From positions 1 through 64,000 of the forward strand of contig JBEKSY010000010.1 in the NCBI GenBank assembly GCA_049516595.1: a stretch of DNA of 64,000 bases. The letters are read 5' to 3'. This DNA comes from JBEKHT01 sp049516595. GTDB lineage: Bacteria > Chloroflexota > Anaerolineae > Anaerolineales > RBG-16-64-43. Numbering within the stretch: the stretch's first letter is position 1; each line of letters opens with the position of its first letter. A model generated the notes under the pieces. The model was not told the origin of the DNA and ran no database searches. It was given only the letters and a program-made list of their open reading frames with translations. The translations under genes were made by a program, and so were the position numbers. Below are positions 44,474 to 52,958 of this stretch, piece after piece.

Positions 44474-44562
44474 TGGTAGGGCGGGTGGGAGTTGAACCCA
44501 CACGGGGGGTAAACCCCGAGGGATTTTAAGTCCCCTGCGTCTGCCAGTTCCGCCACCGCCCC
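44474..44562 (-). tRNA. tRNA-Leu (UAA anticodon, decoding UUA)
   Basis: Reading the minus strand from 44562: acceptor GGGGCGG, D arm with GAACTGGCAGAC, anticodon stem/loop GGGGA-CTTAAAA-TCCCT with anticodon TAA (44528..44526), long variable arm GGGG-TTTA-CCCC typical of class II leucine tRNAs, T arm GTGGG-TTCAACT-CCCAC, acceptor CCGCCCT, discriminator A and an encoded CCA. The first pair is G1-U72 and the top anticodon-stem pair is also G-U. A TATAAT box lies 10 nt upstream. Confidence 0.95.
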
Positions 44563-44571
44563 AAGCCGACT

Positions 44572-44577
44572 ATTATA
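44572..44577 (-). promoter_or_regulatory. -10 box of tRNA-Leu
   Basis: Perfect TATAAT on the minus strand, ending 9 nt before the mature tRNA 5' end. The -35 region is poorly defined. Confidence 0.6.
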
Positions 44578-44758
44578 CTGAAGGGGGCAATTACGGTTTG
44601 GGCTGGGCTTCCCTGGGTCCGGGGACCCCAAGAAGTGACGCTCGGATTCCGTCGATTGTTCCAGTGCAAGAGGTATGCCAGGCCCTGGCTTTCAGGGTGA
44701 CCCTACCTCGCGCGCGGCTCACAGGCCGCAGCGGTGCATTTTCTGGGCCTCCCCCAGA

Positions 44759-47700
44759 TCAGGCGGCGCCTTCCGTCGGCAGGTTGACTTTCACAGTGGT
44801 TCCCTGGCCGACCTGGCTTTGGACCTCGATTTCTCCTCCATGGGCCATGACAACTTGCTGGGCGATGGCCAGGCCGAAGCCCAGGCCGCGCACCGTTCCC
44901 GTCACTACCTTGGTGGTAAAACCGGGTTCGAACAGCCTGGGCAGATCCTGGGCCGAGACGCCCGGGCCCGTGTCGGTGATTTCCACCTGGATGGCAGAAA
45001 CCTCTGATCCCTCTCGTCGCAGCGAAAACCGCCCTGCGCCAACCTTGAGCACCCCTCCGCTCGGCATCGCCTCCACGGCGTTCTTCAGAATGGCGGAGAA
45101 GGCTTCCGACAACCCGGCTTGGTCGCCGCGCACGCGCGGAAGGTCGGGGTCGAGCGCAAGGTCGACTTGGATTCCCTGGCGGCGCAAGTTCTCGCCAAAC
45201 TGGGTTAAGGTCTCCTCCACGAGCGCAGGGATCGCTACGGGGCCCAGCGGGCTCCCGCTGGGCTGGGCGAGCTCCCGGAAATGCTGGATGAGGTTTGCGG
45301 TGTGCTGCACCGTCTGCTCGATGACCTGCAAGTGATGCGTGACCTCTTCGTTCTCGGGGGCGGTCCTGCGCGAGAGCAGGTAGGAATGCAGCGAGAGGGT
45401 GCTGAGCGCGTTGTTGATTTCGTGGGCCAGTCCCATGCCGAGGGCCGTGGCCGACTCGAGGCGGGCGCTGCGCAAGAGGCGCTCTTCGAGCTGCCGGCGG
45501 GCCGTAATGTCGGTCATGACCCCATCATAGTAGCGGACGCTCCCATCCGGTTCGTGGGCCAGTCGAGCCACGTCGCGAATCCAGCGCGGCTTGCCCTCGC
45601 GGTCGAGGAGGCGATACTCCTCGCTCCAGTCCTTGCCCTGGGCGAAGGCGGTCTCAAAGGAAGCGCGTACTCGCTCGCGGTCCTCCGGATGGAGCCGCTC
45701 GGCCCACAGCTGGGGATTCTCGACCCACTCATCGGGCGAGAACCCGGCGATGTCCCGAATCCCCTGGGACACGAAAATGACCCCTTTGTTGATCTCGCCA
45801 CGATAGATGGCCCCGGGAACGTGCTGGAAGGTCCTCTCAAATCGGGCGTGCGCCTCCTGGATCGCCCCAAGCAATCGTGCCTTATCGTAGGCCAGCGCCG
45901 CTCGCGCGGAGAACATCTCCAGCAAGCGCTGGTCCTGCTCGGGGAAATCGCGGGGATGCAAGAAATCGAGGATCAGCAGTCCAAAAGGAGGGCCATCCGT
46001 CCGCAGCGGCAAGTGCGCACAGGCGCGGATTCCGCTCTGGACCACCAGGGGGTGGACGCCCTGCTCAAGCTGCAGGTCCCGGAAATACCGGGCCCGGCCT
46101 GAGCGGAAGGTGGTCATCGCCATCCCGTCTGGGCGGAACGGAGCCTCGACGATCGAGGCCGCAACATTGCGGTCAATCACCGAGCGCAGGGTTTTGTCCG
46201 TTTCGTCCCAAAGGGCAATGCCTCCCCCGTTGGCCCAGAGCGCCTCGATGGCCACGTCCAAGGTCAGTTCCAGCACCCGGGCGGGGTCACTGGCGGCCGT
46301 GAGCGAGAGTTCCAGCTCATACAAGCGGGTCAGCGCCGCCAGCCGCTGGGAGGCCGTCTGAGCCTCATGCTGCTGGTCCAGGGTCAGGGCGATTTGGCGG
46401 ACGATCATCTCGACCAGGTGAAGCTGATCCCTGGGTGCGTCTTTCGCCTGCTGGGAGCGACCCTCCCCAAAGACGAAAAGACCCCAGACCCGGCTGGGAG
46501 ATACGATCGGCAGAGCCACGATCTGCCCCACCGCCTCGAGCAGTGCGGGCGGCAGGCCGAGCGGGAGCGCCCAATCCGGATGTTGGTCGGGACTCAGGAC
46601 GGTCGCAGGGCCTCGCCGGGCCACCTCCGCCAGAGCCGGGACCTTTTCGAACGGGATCCGATCGCCGGGAGAGACCTGGGCCGGCATCTCCTCGCCGGTG
46701 TCCAGCGCCGCGACCTCAAACTGACGAGTCTCCTCGTCGCTGGATAAGGTCAAGGCAAACTCGGCCTGGAGGTAATCGCGCAACATGTGCGTCATCTGCT
46801 GCAGCAAGAGGCGACGGCCGCTCTCCGTAGCAGGAACGGGTCCCTGCATGAGGAGGTGCAGCAGGTCGTGGGCCAGTCCCTCGAATTGCCGGGCGCGCAG
46901 GCGCTCCAGCTGCAGATGGCGAATGTGCTCGATATGAACTCCGCCACTCTCGGCCAGAGCCGTGAGCAGCGGCAAATCCTCGGATCGATATGCCCGGGAT
47001 CTCAACGACTGTGCGGAGAGGCTGCCAATCAGGCGGTCGCCCAGGCGCAGAGGGGCACAGAGGGCGGAGCGGACCCGCTCCACTCCCCCGTAAAACCGAG
47101 GTGTGAATTCCCCCGGGGCTTCCAGGTCGTCCACCAGGAAGGGCCGCCGCAGCTTGCGCATTTGGCCGATGAGACCGACATTCGCCTCGACCGTGATCGG
47201 AGGGCTGCGCTGCCCCTGATCCATAACGTAGGCCAGGGTGGCCCGCGGGGCCTCTTCGCTGAAGAGTGCGACCACGAAGGAGTCGACCGGCATCAGCTTT
47301 TGTGCGCCCTCGTACAGGGCCGTGTAGACTTCCTCGAGATCATTCGCGGAGGCGGCCGCATGCCCAATGCTCAGCAGGACTTCCCGCTGGCGCGCCATTT
47401 CCTGGGAGATCTCCGTAAGCTCCAGATGCTCCAGGATGATTCCCAGATGGGAGGCCAGGGTGTTCAACCAGCTGAGGTGCTGGGCGGTCAGTAGCTGGGG
47501 CCATTCCGAGAGCGCTACCATCAACCCCCGGACCTGCCGGTCGACTTGCACGGGGACCAGGGCCAGCGATTGAGGGTTGGCCGAGGCGCCCCACAAGGCG
47601 GACAGCATTGTGGTCGAGGGGCTGGCGCGAGCCGTCATCCGGGCGTGGATTTGCTGGACCTGGAGGAGCTTGGGCTGGTTCTCACGCAGGACTTCCTCCA

Positions 47701-48475
47701 GCAGCCCCTGGCTTGGATCGAATCGAGTCTCTCCAAATCCCTGTGGATAGCCGAAGGAGGAGAAGGGATAAAAGGCCTGGCCCTCTTTGCGGGACAAGAG
47801 CAGCGTGGCGGCCGCCGCACTGGGGAGGGCCTCCTGGAGAAGGCCGGGTAGGGTTTCTTGAAGTTGCGAGTAGGTGAGCGACTCGGACAGGGCACGAGTG
47901 ACCTTTGAGAGACGCACCAGTTCGCTGGAGTACTTCTTCTCTGTTTCCAGGGCCTCCCGCCAGAACTTGCTGGCCAGAGCCACACCCCGGGTGGTCAGGA
48001 TCCCGGTGGCCAGGTAGACCAGGGAGCGGGTGAGAAAGAGGGCCCAAACATAAAGGCTGGCCGAATTGGTCCCGCTGGCGGTCACGAGTGCATCCAGGGC
48101 GATCGCCGCCAGCGGAATGGGCCAGGCCGCGAGCATGTCGCTGGCGAGCGCAGCGTAGATGATGGCCAGCGGATAGAAAAGCCAGACCGACTCAAAGATC
48201 GGGCGAATGGAAGAATCCAGGACCGCGACCAGGACCAGGTTGCCCAGCACGATGCTGTGCATCGCCCAGGGGGATTTGCGGCGCGGTGAAAGTAGCCAGG
48301 AAATCGAGAGAGCCCCGTACGCCAAGAGCCCCGCGAGCAGGAACAACTCCCGCTGGCGGATCAAGGGGCTGAGGGGAAGGAGCCAAAGGAATACCGCGGT
48401 GTCGGCGGTGAGGAGCAACAGGCCGAGGAGGTAAAGGATCGGGAAGCCGCGAAGCCGTTCGCGGTAGGTCGCCAT
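44759..48475 (-). CDS. Large sensor histidine kinase: 7TM-4xGAF-PAS-HisKA-HATPase
   Basis: 1238 residues. The first 175 residues hold about six or seven TM helices. Four GAF-type regions follow: about 200-350 (LPGLLQEALPSAAAATLLLS), 370-520 (EVYTALYEGAQKLMPVDSFVVALF), 545-700 (a diverged one, QMTHMLRDYLQAEFALTL) and 715-860 (VLELTLDVAIEALWANGGGIALW). Then PAS/PAC (about 870-990, GVIFVSQGIRDIAGFSPDEWV and RWIRDVARLAHEPDGSVRYYDGVMTDITARR). HisKA with GLAHEINNALS and HATPase with LKNAVEAMPSGG, DTGPGVS and GLGFGLAIAQQVV complete it. The DHp type (HEINN) resembles NtrB-like kinases. No cognate response regulator is adjacent. Confidence 0.92.
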   Translation of the reverse strand: MATYRERLRGFPILYLLGLLLLTADTAVFLWLLPLSPLIRQRELFLLAGLLAYGALSISWLLSPRRKSPWAMHSIVLGNLVLVAVLDSSIRPIFESVWLFYPLAIIYAALASDMLAAWPIPLAAIALDALVTASGTNSASLYVWALFLTRSLVYLATGILTTRGVALASKFWREALETEKKYSSELVRLSKVTRALSESLTYSQLQETLPGLLQEALPSAAAATLLLSRKEGQAFYPFSSFGYPQGFGETRFDPSQGLLEEVLRENQPKLLQVQQIHARMTARASPSTTMLSALWGASANPQSLALVPVQVDRQVRGLMVALSEWPQLLTAQHLSWLNTLASHLGIILEHLELTEISQEMARQREVLLSIGHAAASANDLEEVYTALYEGAQKLMPVDSFVVALFSEEAPRATLAYVMDQGQRSPPITVEANVGLIGQMRKLRRPFLVDDLEAPGEFTPRFYGGVERVRSALCAPLRLGDRLIGSLSAQSLRSRAYRSEDLPLLTALAESGGVHIEHIRHLQLERLRARQFEGLAHDLLHLLMQGPVPATESGRRLLLQQMTHMLRDYLQAEFALTLSSDEETRQFEVAALDTGEEMPAQVSPGDRIPFEKVPALAEVARRGPATVLSPDQHPDWALPLGLPPALLEAVGQIVALPIVSPSRVWGLFVFGEGRSQQAKDAPRDQLHLVEMIVRQIALTLDQQHEAQTASQRLAALTRLYELELSLTAASDPARVLELTLDVAIEALWANGGGIALWDETDKTLRSVIDRNVAASIVEAPFRPDGMAMTTFRSGRARYFRDLQLEQGVHPLVVQSGIRACAHLPLRTDGPPFGLLILDFLHPRDFPEQDQRLLEMFSARAALAYDKARLLGAIQEAHARFERTFQHVPGAIYRGEINKGVIFVSQGIRDIAGFSPDEWVENPQLWAERLHPEDRERVRASFETAFAQGKDWSEEYRLLDREGKPRWIRDVARLAHEPDGSVRYYDGVMTDITARRQLEERLLRSARLESATALGMGLAHEINNALSTLSLHSYLLSRRTAPENEEVTHHLQVIEQTVQHTANLIQHFRELAQPSGSPLGPVAIPALVEETLTQFGENLRRQGIQVDLALDPDLPRVRGDQAGLSEAFSAILKNAVEAMPSGGVLKVGAGRFSLRREGSEVSAIQVEITDTGPGVSAQDLPRLFEPGFTTKVVTGTVRGLGFGLAIAQQVVMAHGGEIEVQSQVGQGTTVKVNLPTEGAA

Positions 48476-48501
48476 CTGGATTGGGCCTCGAAGCGGATGT
48501 C

Positions 48502-48530
48502 ATTATAGTCAGGGCGGGGAGGCCTGCCAA
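48502..48530 (-). promoter_or_regulatory. Promoter of the four-GAF sensor kinase
   Basis: Minus-strand -35 TTGGCA (48530..48525) and perfect -10 TATAAT (48507..48502), spacer 17 nt, about 27 nt before the ATG. Confidence 0.7.
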
Positions 48531-48558
48531 AGGTGCCTTGCACAGGAGCGGTCACTTG

Positions 48559-48588
48559 TTGCTCAAGCGGGGAGAGAAAGGGTATATT
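48559..48588 (+). promoter_or_regulatory. Promoter of alr
   Basis: -35 TTGCTC (48559-48564) and -10 TATATT (48583-48588), spacer 18 nt, 35 nt before the alr ATG. It is divergent from the sensor kinase promoter 30 nt away. Confidence 0.6.
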
Positions 48589-48623
48589 CCTTACCCAAAG
48601 GGCACCCTGCGAGGGGAGTGGAG

Positions 48624-49748
48624 ATGAGACCACCGGCGGCACCCACCTGGGTCGAAGTGGACCTTGCGGCCATTCGGGACAACGTCCGGGAGCTGATCCG
48701 GATCGCCGACCGGCCGCTCATGGCTGTGGTGAAAGCGAATGGATATGGCCACGGTGCTGTCGCCGTGGCGCGCGCCGCCTTGCAGGCGGGGGCTACCTGG
48801 CTGGGAGTGGCACGCTCCTCAGAAGGGGTGGAACTGCGCCAGGCGGGAGTCCGTGCCCCCATCCTGGTCCTGGGGGCGACCACCCCCGCCGAGGCGGAGG
48901 CCGCAATCTCCAGCGAGCTTTCCTTGGCTCTGTATGATCGCGGCGTGGGAGAGGCTTATGCTCGCCGGGCCGCCGCGCTCGGTCGAAGGGTCTCGGTCCA
49001 CATCAAGGTGGACTCGGGGATGGGTCGGCTGGGAGTCCTGCCCCAAGAGACGGCCGCTTTCGGGAGGTGGGCGAGGGAGATCCCCGAGCTGTCCATCGAG
49101 GGGGTGTTCACCCACTTCGCGCGCGCCGATGAGCGCGAAGTGGCCCCTACCCTTGCCCAGATCGCACGCTTCCAAGAGGCGCTGGAGGCCCTGCGTGACT
49201 CCGGGGTCCGACCCCGCTGGACCCATGCCGCCAATTCGGCGGCTGCCTTGAGGATACCCGAGGCCCGGTTCGATCTATGCCGGGCGGGAATTGCCATTTA
49301 CGGGCTGAGCCCCTCAAAGCACTTTCCTTTGCCCAAGAGCTTCCGCCCGGCCTTGGCTTGGAAGGCCTGCCTGGCCTCGAGCAAGGATCTTCCCCCGGGC
49401 TGGGGGGTCAGTTATGGCGGCGAGTACGTCACCCCGACCGTCGAGAGAATCGGGGTCATCCCGGTCGGATACGCCGATGGTTGGCGCAGGTCGGGGCCAA
49501 ACCAGGTCCTCCTGGAGGGCCGAAGACTCGACGTCATCGGTCGGGTGTGCATGGACTACTGCATGGTCCGCTTGCCTGCGGGCGGTGCGATCGGTGAAGA
49601 GGTGGTCTTAGTGGGGAGCCAGGAGGGCGAGCGCATCAGCGCGGAGGAGGTGGCCTTGCGCTGGGGCACGATCAATTATGAGGTGGTGGCGGGGATCGCG
49701 GCCCGAGTCCCCCGCCTGTACATCAACGCGGATCCAGCCTCCTCCTAG
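48624..49748 (+). CDS. alr: Alanine racemase
   Basis: 374 residues, PLP-dependent, converting L- to D-alanine for peptidoglycan. The PLP lysine is in LMAVVKANGYGHG, with VHIKVDSGMGRLGVLP and the C-terminal catalytic-Tyr region (WGVSYGGEYV, VGYADGWRR, VCMDYCMVRLP). Length is typical. The ATG at 48624 has AGGGG 7 nt upstream; a GTG at 48618 is a less likely start. It is divergent from the four-GAF kinase and upstream of a transposon remnant. D-alanine is also a substrate of the stem peptides processed by the wall enzymes at 37-42 kb. Confidence 0.96.
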   Translation: MRPPAAPTWVEVDLAAIRDNVRELIRIADRPLMAVVKANGYGHGAVAVARAALQAGATWLGVARSSEGVELRQAGVRAPILVLGATTPAEAEAAISSELSLALYDRGVGEAYARRAAALGRRVSVHIKVDSGMGRLGVLPQETAAFGRWAREIPELSIEGVFTHFARADEREVAPTLAQIARFQEALEALRDSGVRPRWTHAANSAAALRIPEARFDLCRAGIAIYGLSPSKHFPLPKSFRPALAWKACLASSKDLPPGWGVSYGGEYVTPTVERIGVIPVGYADGWRRSGPNQVLLEGRRLDVIGRVCMDYCMVRLPAGGAIGEEVVLVGSQEGERISAEEVALRWGTINYEVVAGIAARVPRLYINADPASS

Positions 49749-50083
49749 GGCAGGTTCCCGCCGTTCACCTGTCCGCCCGTGTCGATCACCCGGGGGGACT
49801 CGGGGCGGCGGCTTGGGGAGTCCTTGAGACCTAAGCCCGACTCGCCCTTGGGAAGATTCCTCGGCCTGCAGTCAGTCCCCGGCGCGAATGGAACGGAATG
49901 GCTCATTGCCCTAATTGCATCCAGGCCCGGCGGCGCGCCGAGGAAACAGAAGGGCGGGCGGTTTCAAACGAGGGGAGCCCGCCTTCAGAGATACGCGGCC
50001 CCACCTGCAATCCTTGAGGTGGGGCCGGTGCCTGAAAAGCGGGGGGAAGGACAAGAACTAAACCATCCCAGGCGACCCTGGTC
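49749..50083. other. Intergenic stretch with GC hairpin upstream of transposase remnant
   Basis: About 335 nt after alr. A perfect 10-bp stem GGCCCCACCT / AGGTGGGGCC (49997-50006, 50017-50026) could be a terminator-like or transposon-end structure; a second smaller GGCGGGC/GCCCGCC pair lies just upstream. No open frame with family character is seen. Confidence 0.4.
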
Positions 50084-50263
50084 TACCATCCTCAATCCAA
50101 TGGCCGCGACGAGCGCTTTCATCGCACCTTTCGCGAAGAGGCCCCGATCGAGCCGGACCACACTCTCTACCAAGTGCAGGAGTTGATCGCCGGGTACCGG
50201 CGCTACTACAACGATTGGCGACCGCACACCGCGCTCCACTATCTGCGCCCGGTCGACTCTTAG
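50084..50263 (+). pseudogene. Transposase remnant (rve integrase C-terminus)
   Basis: 59 in-frame codons read YHPQSNGRDERFHRTFREE, then TLYQVQELIAGYRRYYNDWRPHTALHYLRPVDS and a stop. This is the end of a DDE integrase/transposase of the IS3/IS481 kind: HPQSNGxxERFHRT with the third catalytic Glu, and W-x-x-Y-Y-N-x-x-RPHxALxYxxP. The upstream part with the first two acidic residues is missing, so it is a fragment. It lies between alr and an AT-richer glycosyltransferase gene, marking a former insertion. Confidence 0.85.
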
Positions 50264-50648
50264 CGTGGAGATCCCAAATCTCGCCTAGCCGATAGGCAAG
50301 CCAAGCTCTGCCGGGCGGCCGAGGCGAGAAGGTTGTACTGGAGTTCATGCGGTGGTCCAAGTCGGCCAAAGAGTCACTTAATTTCCGGGCCCTTTCGTAT
50401 CCATGCGTTCTGGGCAATACAAAAGGAACTCGGCATGTCCCATACTCGAGCTTTCCAGCTGGCGCCGGAACAGTCCCTGCGGCGATCATCGTCCATCACC
50501 CGCGGGCGAAGTACTACACCGTGGGCGAGAGCCGCGTGGAACAATTAGCGAAATAGTCTGTCAACCCGGCAGGGAAGTGTTTTACAATTCTTTGTTACAC
50601 TGTGGCGGTTCCGCGCCACGATAAGCGTACCCGGTCTTTCGAAAAAGC
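50264..50648. other. Intergenic stretch after the transposase remnant
   Basis: About 385 nt where composition shifts toward AT. A TTTACAATTC box near 50581 may be a promoter for the next gene, and GTGGCG/CGCCAC arms (50602-50607, 50614-50619) form a small palindrome. A short frame ending in IIVHHPRAKYYTVGESRVEQLAK (about 50483-50556) may be the tail of a lost gene but cannot be assigned. Confidence 0.35.
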
Positions 50649-52634
50649 ATGAAACCATCGATTAGTAAACCGATCAAGCGGCACCTGCCAATTTCTATTT
50701 TGATCCTTTTGAATCTCCTCATCGGGATCATGGTCGTCCGGGATTATGGAGAAAGCTGGGATGAAGCCGGCATCTACGCTTATGCAAAAGAATCCATTCG
50801 AGCATACTTCAATCTCTTAGAAAACGGCACACTGCCCCACTATTTGAACGTTGCCACAAACGCCGTCAATTATGGCCCTGCCTATGCAATGATCACCACC
50901 TTATTGGCAAGCGGGCTGCATGCGATCATCCCAGCCTGGTCCCTGATCGATGGCTGGCATTTTGGCGAGTTTATTGCTTTTCAAATCAGCATCTTGAGCC
51001 TCTATTTCTTATCAAGAAAATGGATGGGAGGCTGGGCTGCATTTGGAACTGTCCTGATCTATTCCACCCAGCCGGTCATCTGGGGCCACGCTTTCATAAA
51101 TCCAAAAGACATTCCCTTTCTCGCATTTTTTCTTGCCAGCGTGACAGCGGGCATTTACATGGTCGATGCCTTGCCCGCCTCCCTCGACCAAGACGCCCGC
51201 CAACTATTTGAAGGAGGATCGGGCCTGCGATTGCGGGATGAATGGGAACATCTCCCCTCTTCAATAAAGAAAATCACTATTGCATATAGTGTCATCTATC
51301 TGGTTTCCTTTTGTTTCATAGCCACGGGTACCTCAAGCAGATTGGTCAAGGCCGTTATTACCTATCTTTACAATGTGGATAAAGCCAGCATGTTGGGTTC
51401 CTGGTTTTCCCGGCTCGCCCAAAATGCAGCCCACTTGCCGGTAGGTAATTACATCCACAAAGCACAAGCCAGCCTCCTTCGTTGGGAAGTGATCTATCTC
51501 ATAGCTGGTTTCGTAATTGGCCTTCTGGTTTTTGGCTGGATCTTCTCGCGGTATTCTAGGAAATTGGTGGGCCCGGGCGGAATCCCATCCCGCAAATCTC
51601 CATTACGCCTCTTCATAAACCCCATGGTGCTCGCCGCCGGATGTGTGTTGGGTTTCACCACTTCAATCCGAGTCGCCGGCCCCTATGCCGGCATGATTGT
51701 ACTGGTCTATGCGTTCTACAAATCTTGGAGGAAAGCAATTCTTCTCCTCATCCCATACACTTCCATTGCGCTCCTGACCTCCTATCTCACATGGCCTTAT
51801 CTCTGGGGCGATGCGGTTAATCGCTTGATCGCGAGTGTTACCTTGATGTCCCATTACCCGTGGACGGGATTGTCGGTCTTATTCCAGGGACGGCTCTTTC
51901 CCCCAAGCAACTTGCCGGTATACTTTTTGCCATATCTGATGTCGATTCAGCTTACTGAAGTAGTCCCCATCCTATTTCTCTTCGGATTGGTGCTTTCGGC
52001 ATGGAATCTAATCAAGGGCCGCCAGGTGGAACCCTTCTCGATCACAATCCTATGGTTCATCCTCCCTTTGGTTGGCATCATTGTCGATAAGAGCACGCTC
52101 TATGACAACTTCCGGCAGGAATTGTTTTTGTTGCCTCCGGTTTTTATAACCGCCGGAATAGCATTAGAGGTTTTGTTTTCCAAAGTAAGAAAGGGATTTT
52201 TCAAGGTTTTGATATTGGTGGGGGTGATTCTTCCGGGGATTTATGCCGATATTCAGCTTCACCCCTACCAGTATATTTACTACAACAGTTTTGTGGGAGG
52301 CGAGGCGGGGGCATTTGGCAACTTCCAATTTGACTACTGGGCCACTTCATATCGTGAGGCGGCCCAATACATCAACCAGGTCGCGCCGGCCGACGCAACA
52401 GTTGTCGTGTCTGGCTCTCTTCCCGTCTTTCAGGATTACGCCCGGCCGGATTTGAATCTATTGTCACTCTCCGATCTTAAACCAGACATCCATTACGATT
52501 TCATCGTACTCAGTGGTCAAGGTAAGAATACGGCCATTTGTCGTTCGATCAGCCCGGCAAAGACCATCGCGCGGGAGGGGGCAGTTCTGACCGTGATCAA
52601 GGCCCCTCCTTTATCGGTCGCCGGATGCCCTTAG
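50649..52634 (+). CDS. Polytopic membrane glycosyltransferase, PMT/ArnT-like (GT-C fold)
   Basis: 661 residues with about ten or more TM helices. Family features: the acidic first-loop motif RDYGESWDEAGIYAYAKES (DxD/E-type, catalytic in GT-C enzymes), YSTQPVIWGHAFINPKDIPFL, SIRVAGPYAGMIVLVYA, and near the end HPYQYIYYNSFVGGEAGAFGNFQFDYW followed by SYREAAQYIN. GT-C enzymes move sugars from polyprenyl-phosphate carriers on the outer membrane face. The gene is clearly lower in GC than its neighbours and has no good ribosome-binding site, consistent with horizontal transfer. A second, higher-GC family member follows. Confidence 0.85.
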   Translation: MKPSISKPIKRHLPISILILLNLLIGIMVVRDYGESWDEAGIYAYAKESIRAYFNLLENGTLPHYLNVATNAVNYGPAYAMITTLLASGLHAIIPAWSLIDGWHFGEFIAFQISILSLYFLSRKWMGGWAAFGTVLIYSTQPVIWGHAFINPKDIPFLAFFLASVTAGIYMVDALPASLDQDARQLFEGGSGLRLRDEWEHLPSSIKKITIAYSVIYLVSFCFIATGTSSRLVKAVITYLYNVDKASMLGSWFSRLAQNAAHLPVGNYIHKAQASLLRWEVIYLIAGFVIGLLVFGWIFSRYSRKLVGPGGIPSRKSPLRLFINPMVLAAGCVLGFTTSIRVAGPYAGMIVLVYAFYKSWRKAILLLIPYTSIALLTSYLTWPYLWGDAVNRLIASVTLMSHYPWTGLSVLFQGRLFPPSNLPVYFLPYLMSIQLTEVVPILFLFGLVLSAWNLIKGRQVEPFSITILWFILPLVGIIVDKSTLYDNFRQELFLLPPVFITAGIALEVLFSKVRKGFFKVLILVGVILPGIYADIQLHPYQYIYYNSFVGGEAGAFGNFQFDYWATSYREAAQYINQVAPADATVVVSGSLPVFQDYARPDLNLLSLSDLKPDIHYDFIVLSGQGKNTAICRSISPAKTIAREGAVLTVIKAPPLSVAGCP

Positions 52635-52958
52635 TCATTTTCAAGACTGCGCTTGTCGGTGGATGAAACCAAGGGGGGATAATCCACGCTAATTGCGGTT
52701 CCGGTCCCATAAGGGGCTGCTGCGTGGCTGGGCACGAGCCGGCCGACGAGTGCCGGCGGCAATCAGCGCAAGGCGGGGCCCATCCGAGGCCGTAGGGCCT
52801 GGGTTGTGGTCCAAGGGGTTCCTCTTAGAACGCGGGACACTTCGCCCCTGGCTGCCCGAAGCCCCTCTTTCCAATTCTTGTGGAAAAGGTCGTCCCCTTG
52901 CGTGTGGTTCAGCAACAGCCGCGTCGCAAGCCTGGAGCCAATGGGTTAGGAGGAGAGG
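52635..52958. other. Intergenic stretch between the two glycosyltransferases
   Basis: 324 nt in which GC content returns to the window level. Nothing recognised, apart from the GGAGGAG site directly before the next gene. Confidence 0.45.

Noticed and set aside
42913..44529. A 538-codon plus-strand frame opposite the Ig/CBM9-like lipoprotein
   Set aside because: Antisense to a lipoprotein with clear lipobox and domains, and it runs through a terminator and the tRNA gene.
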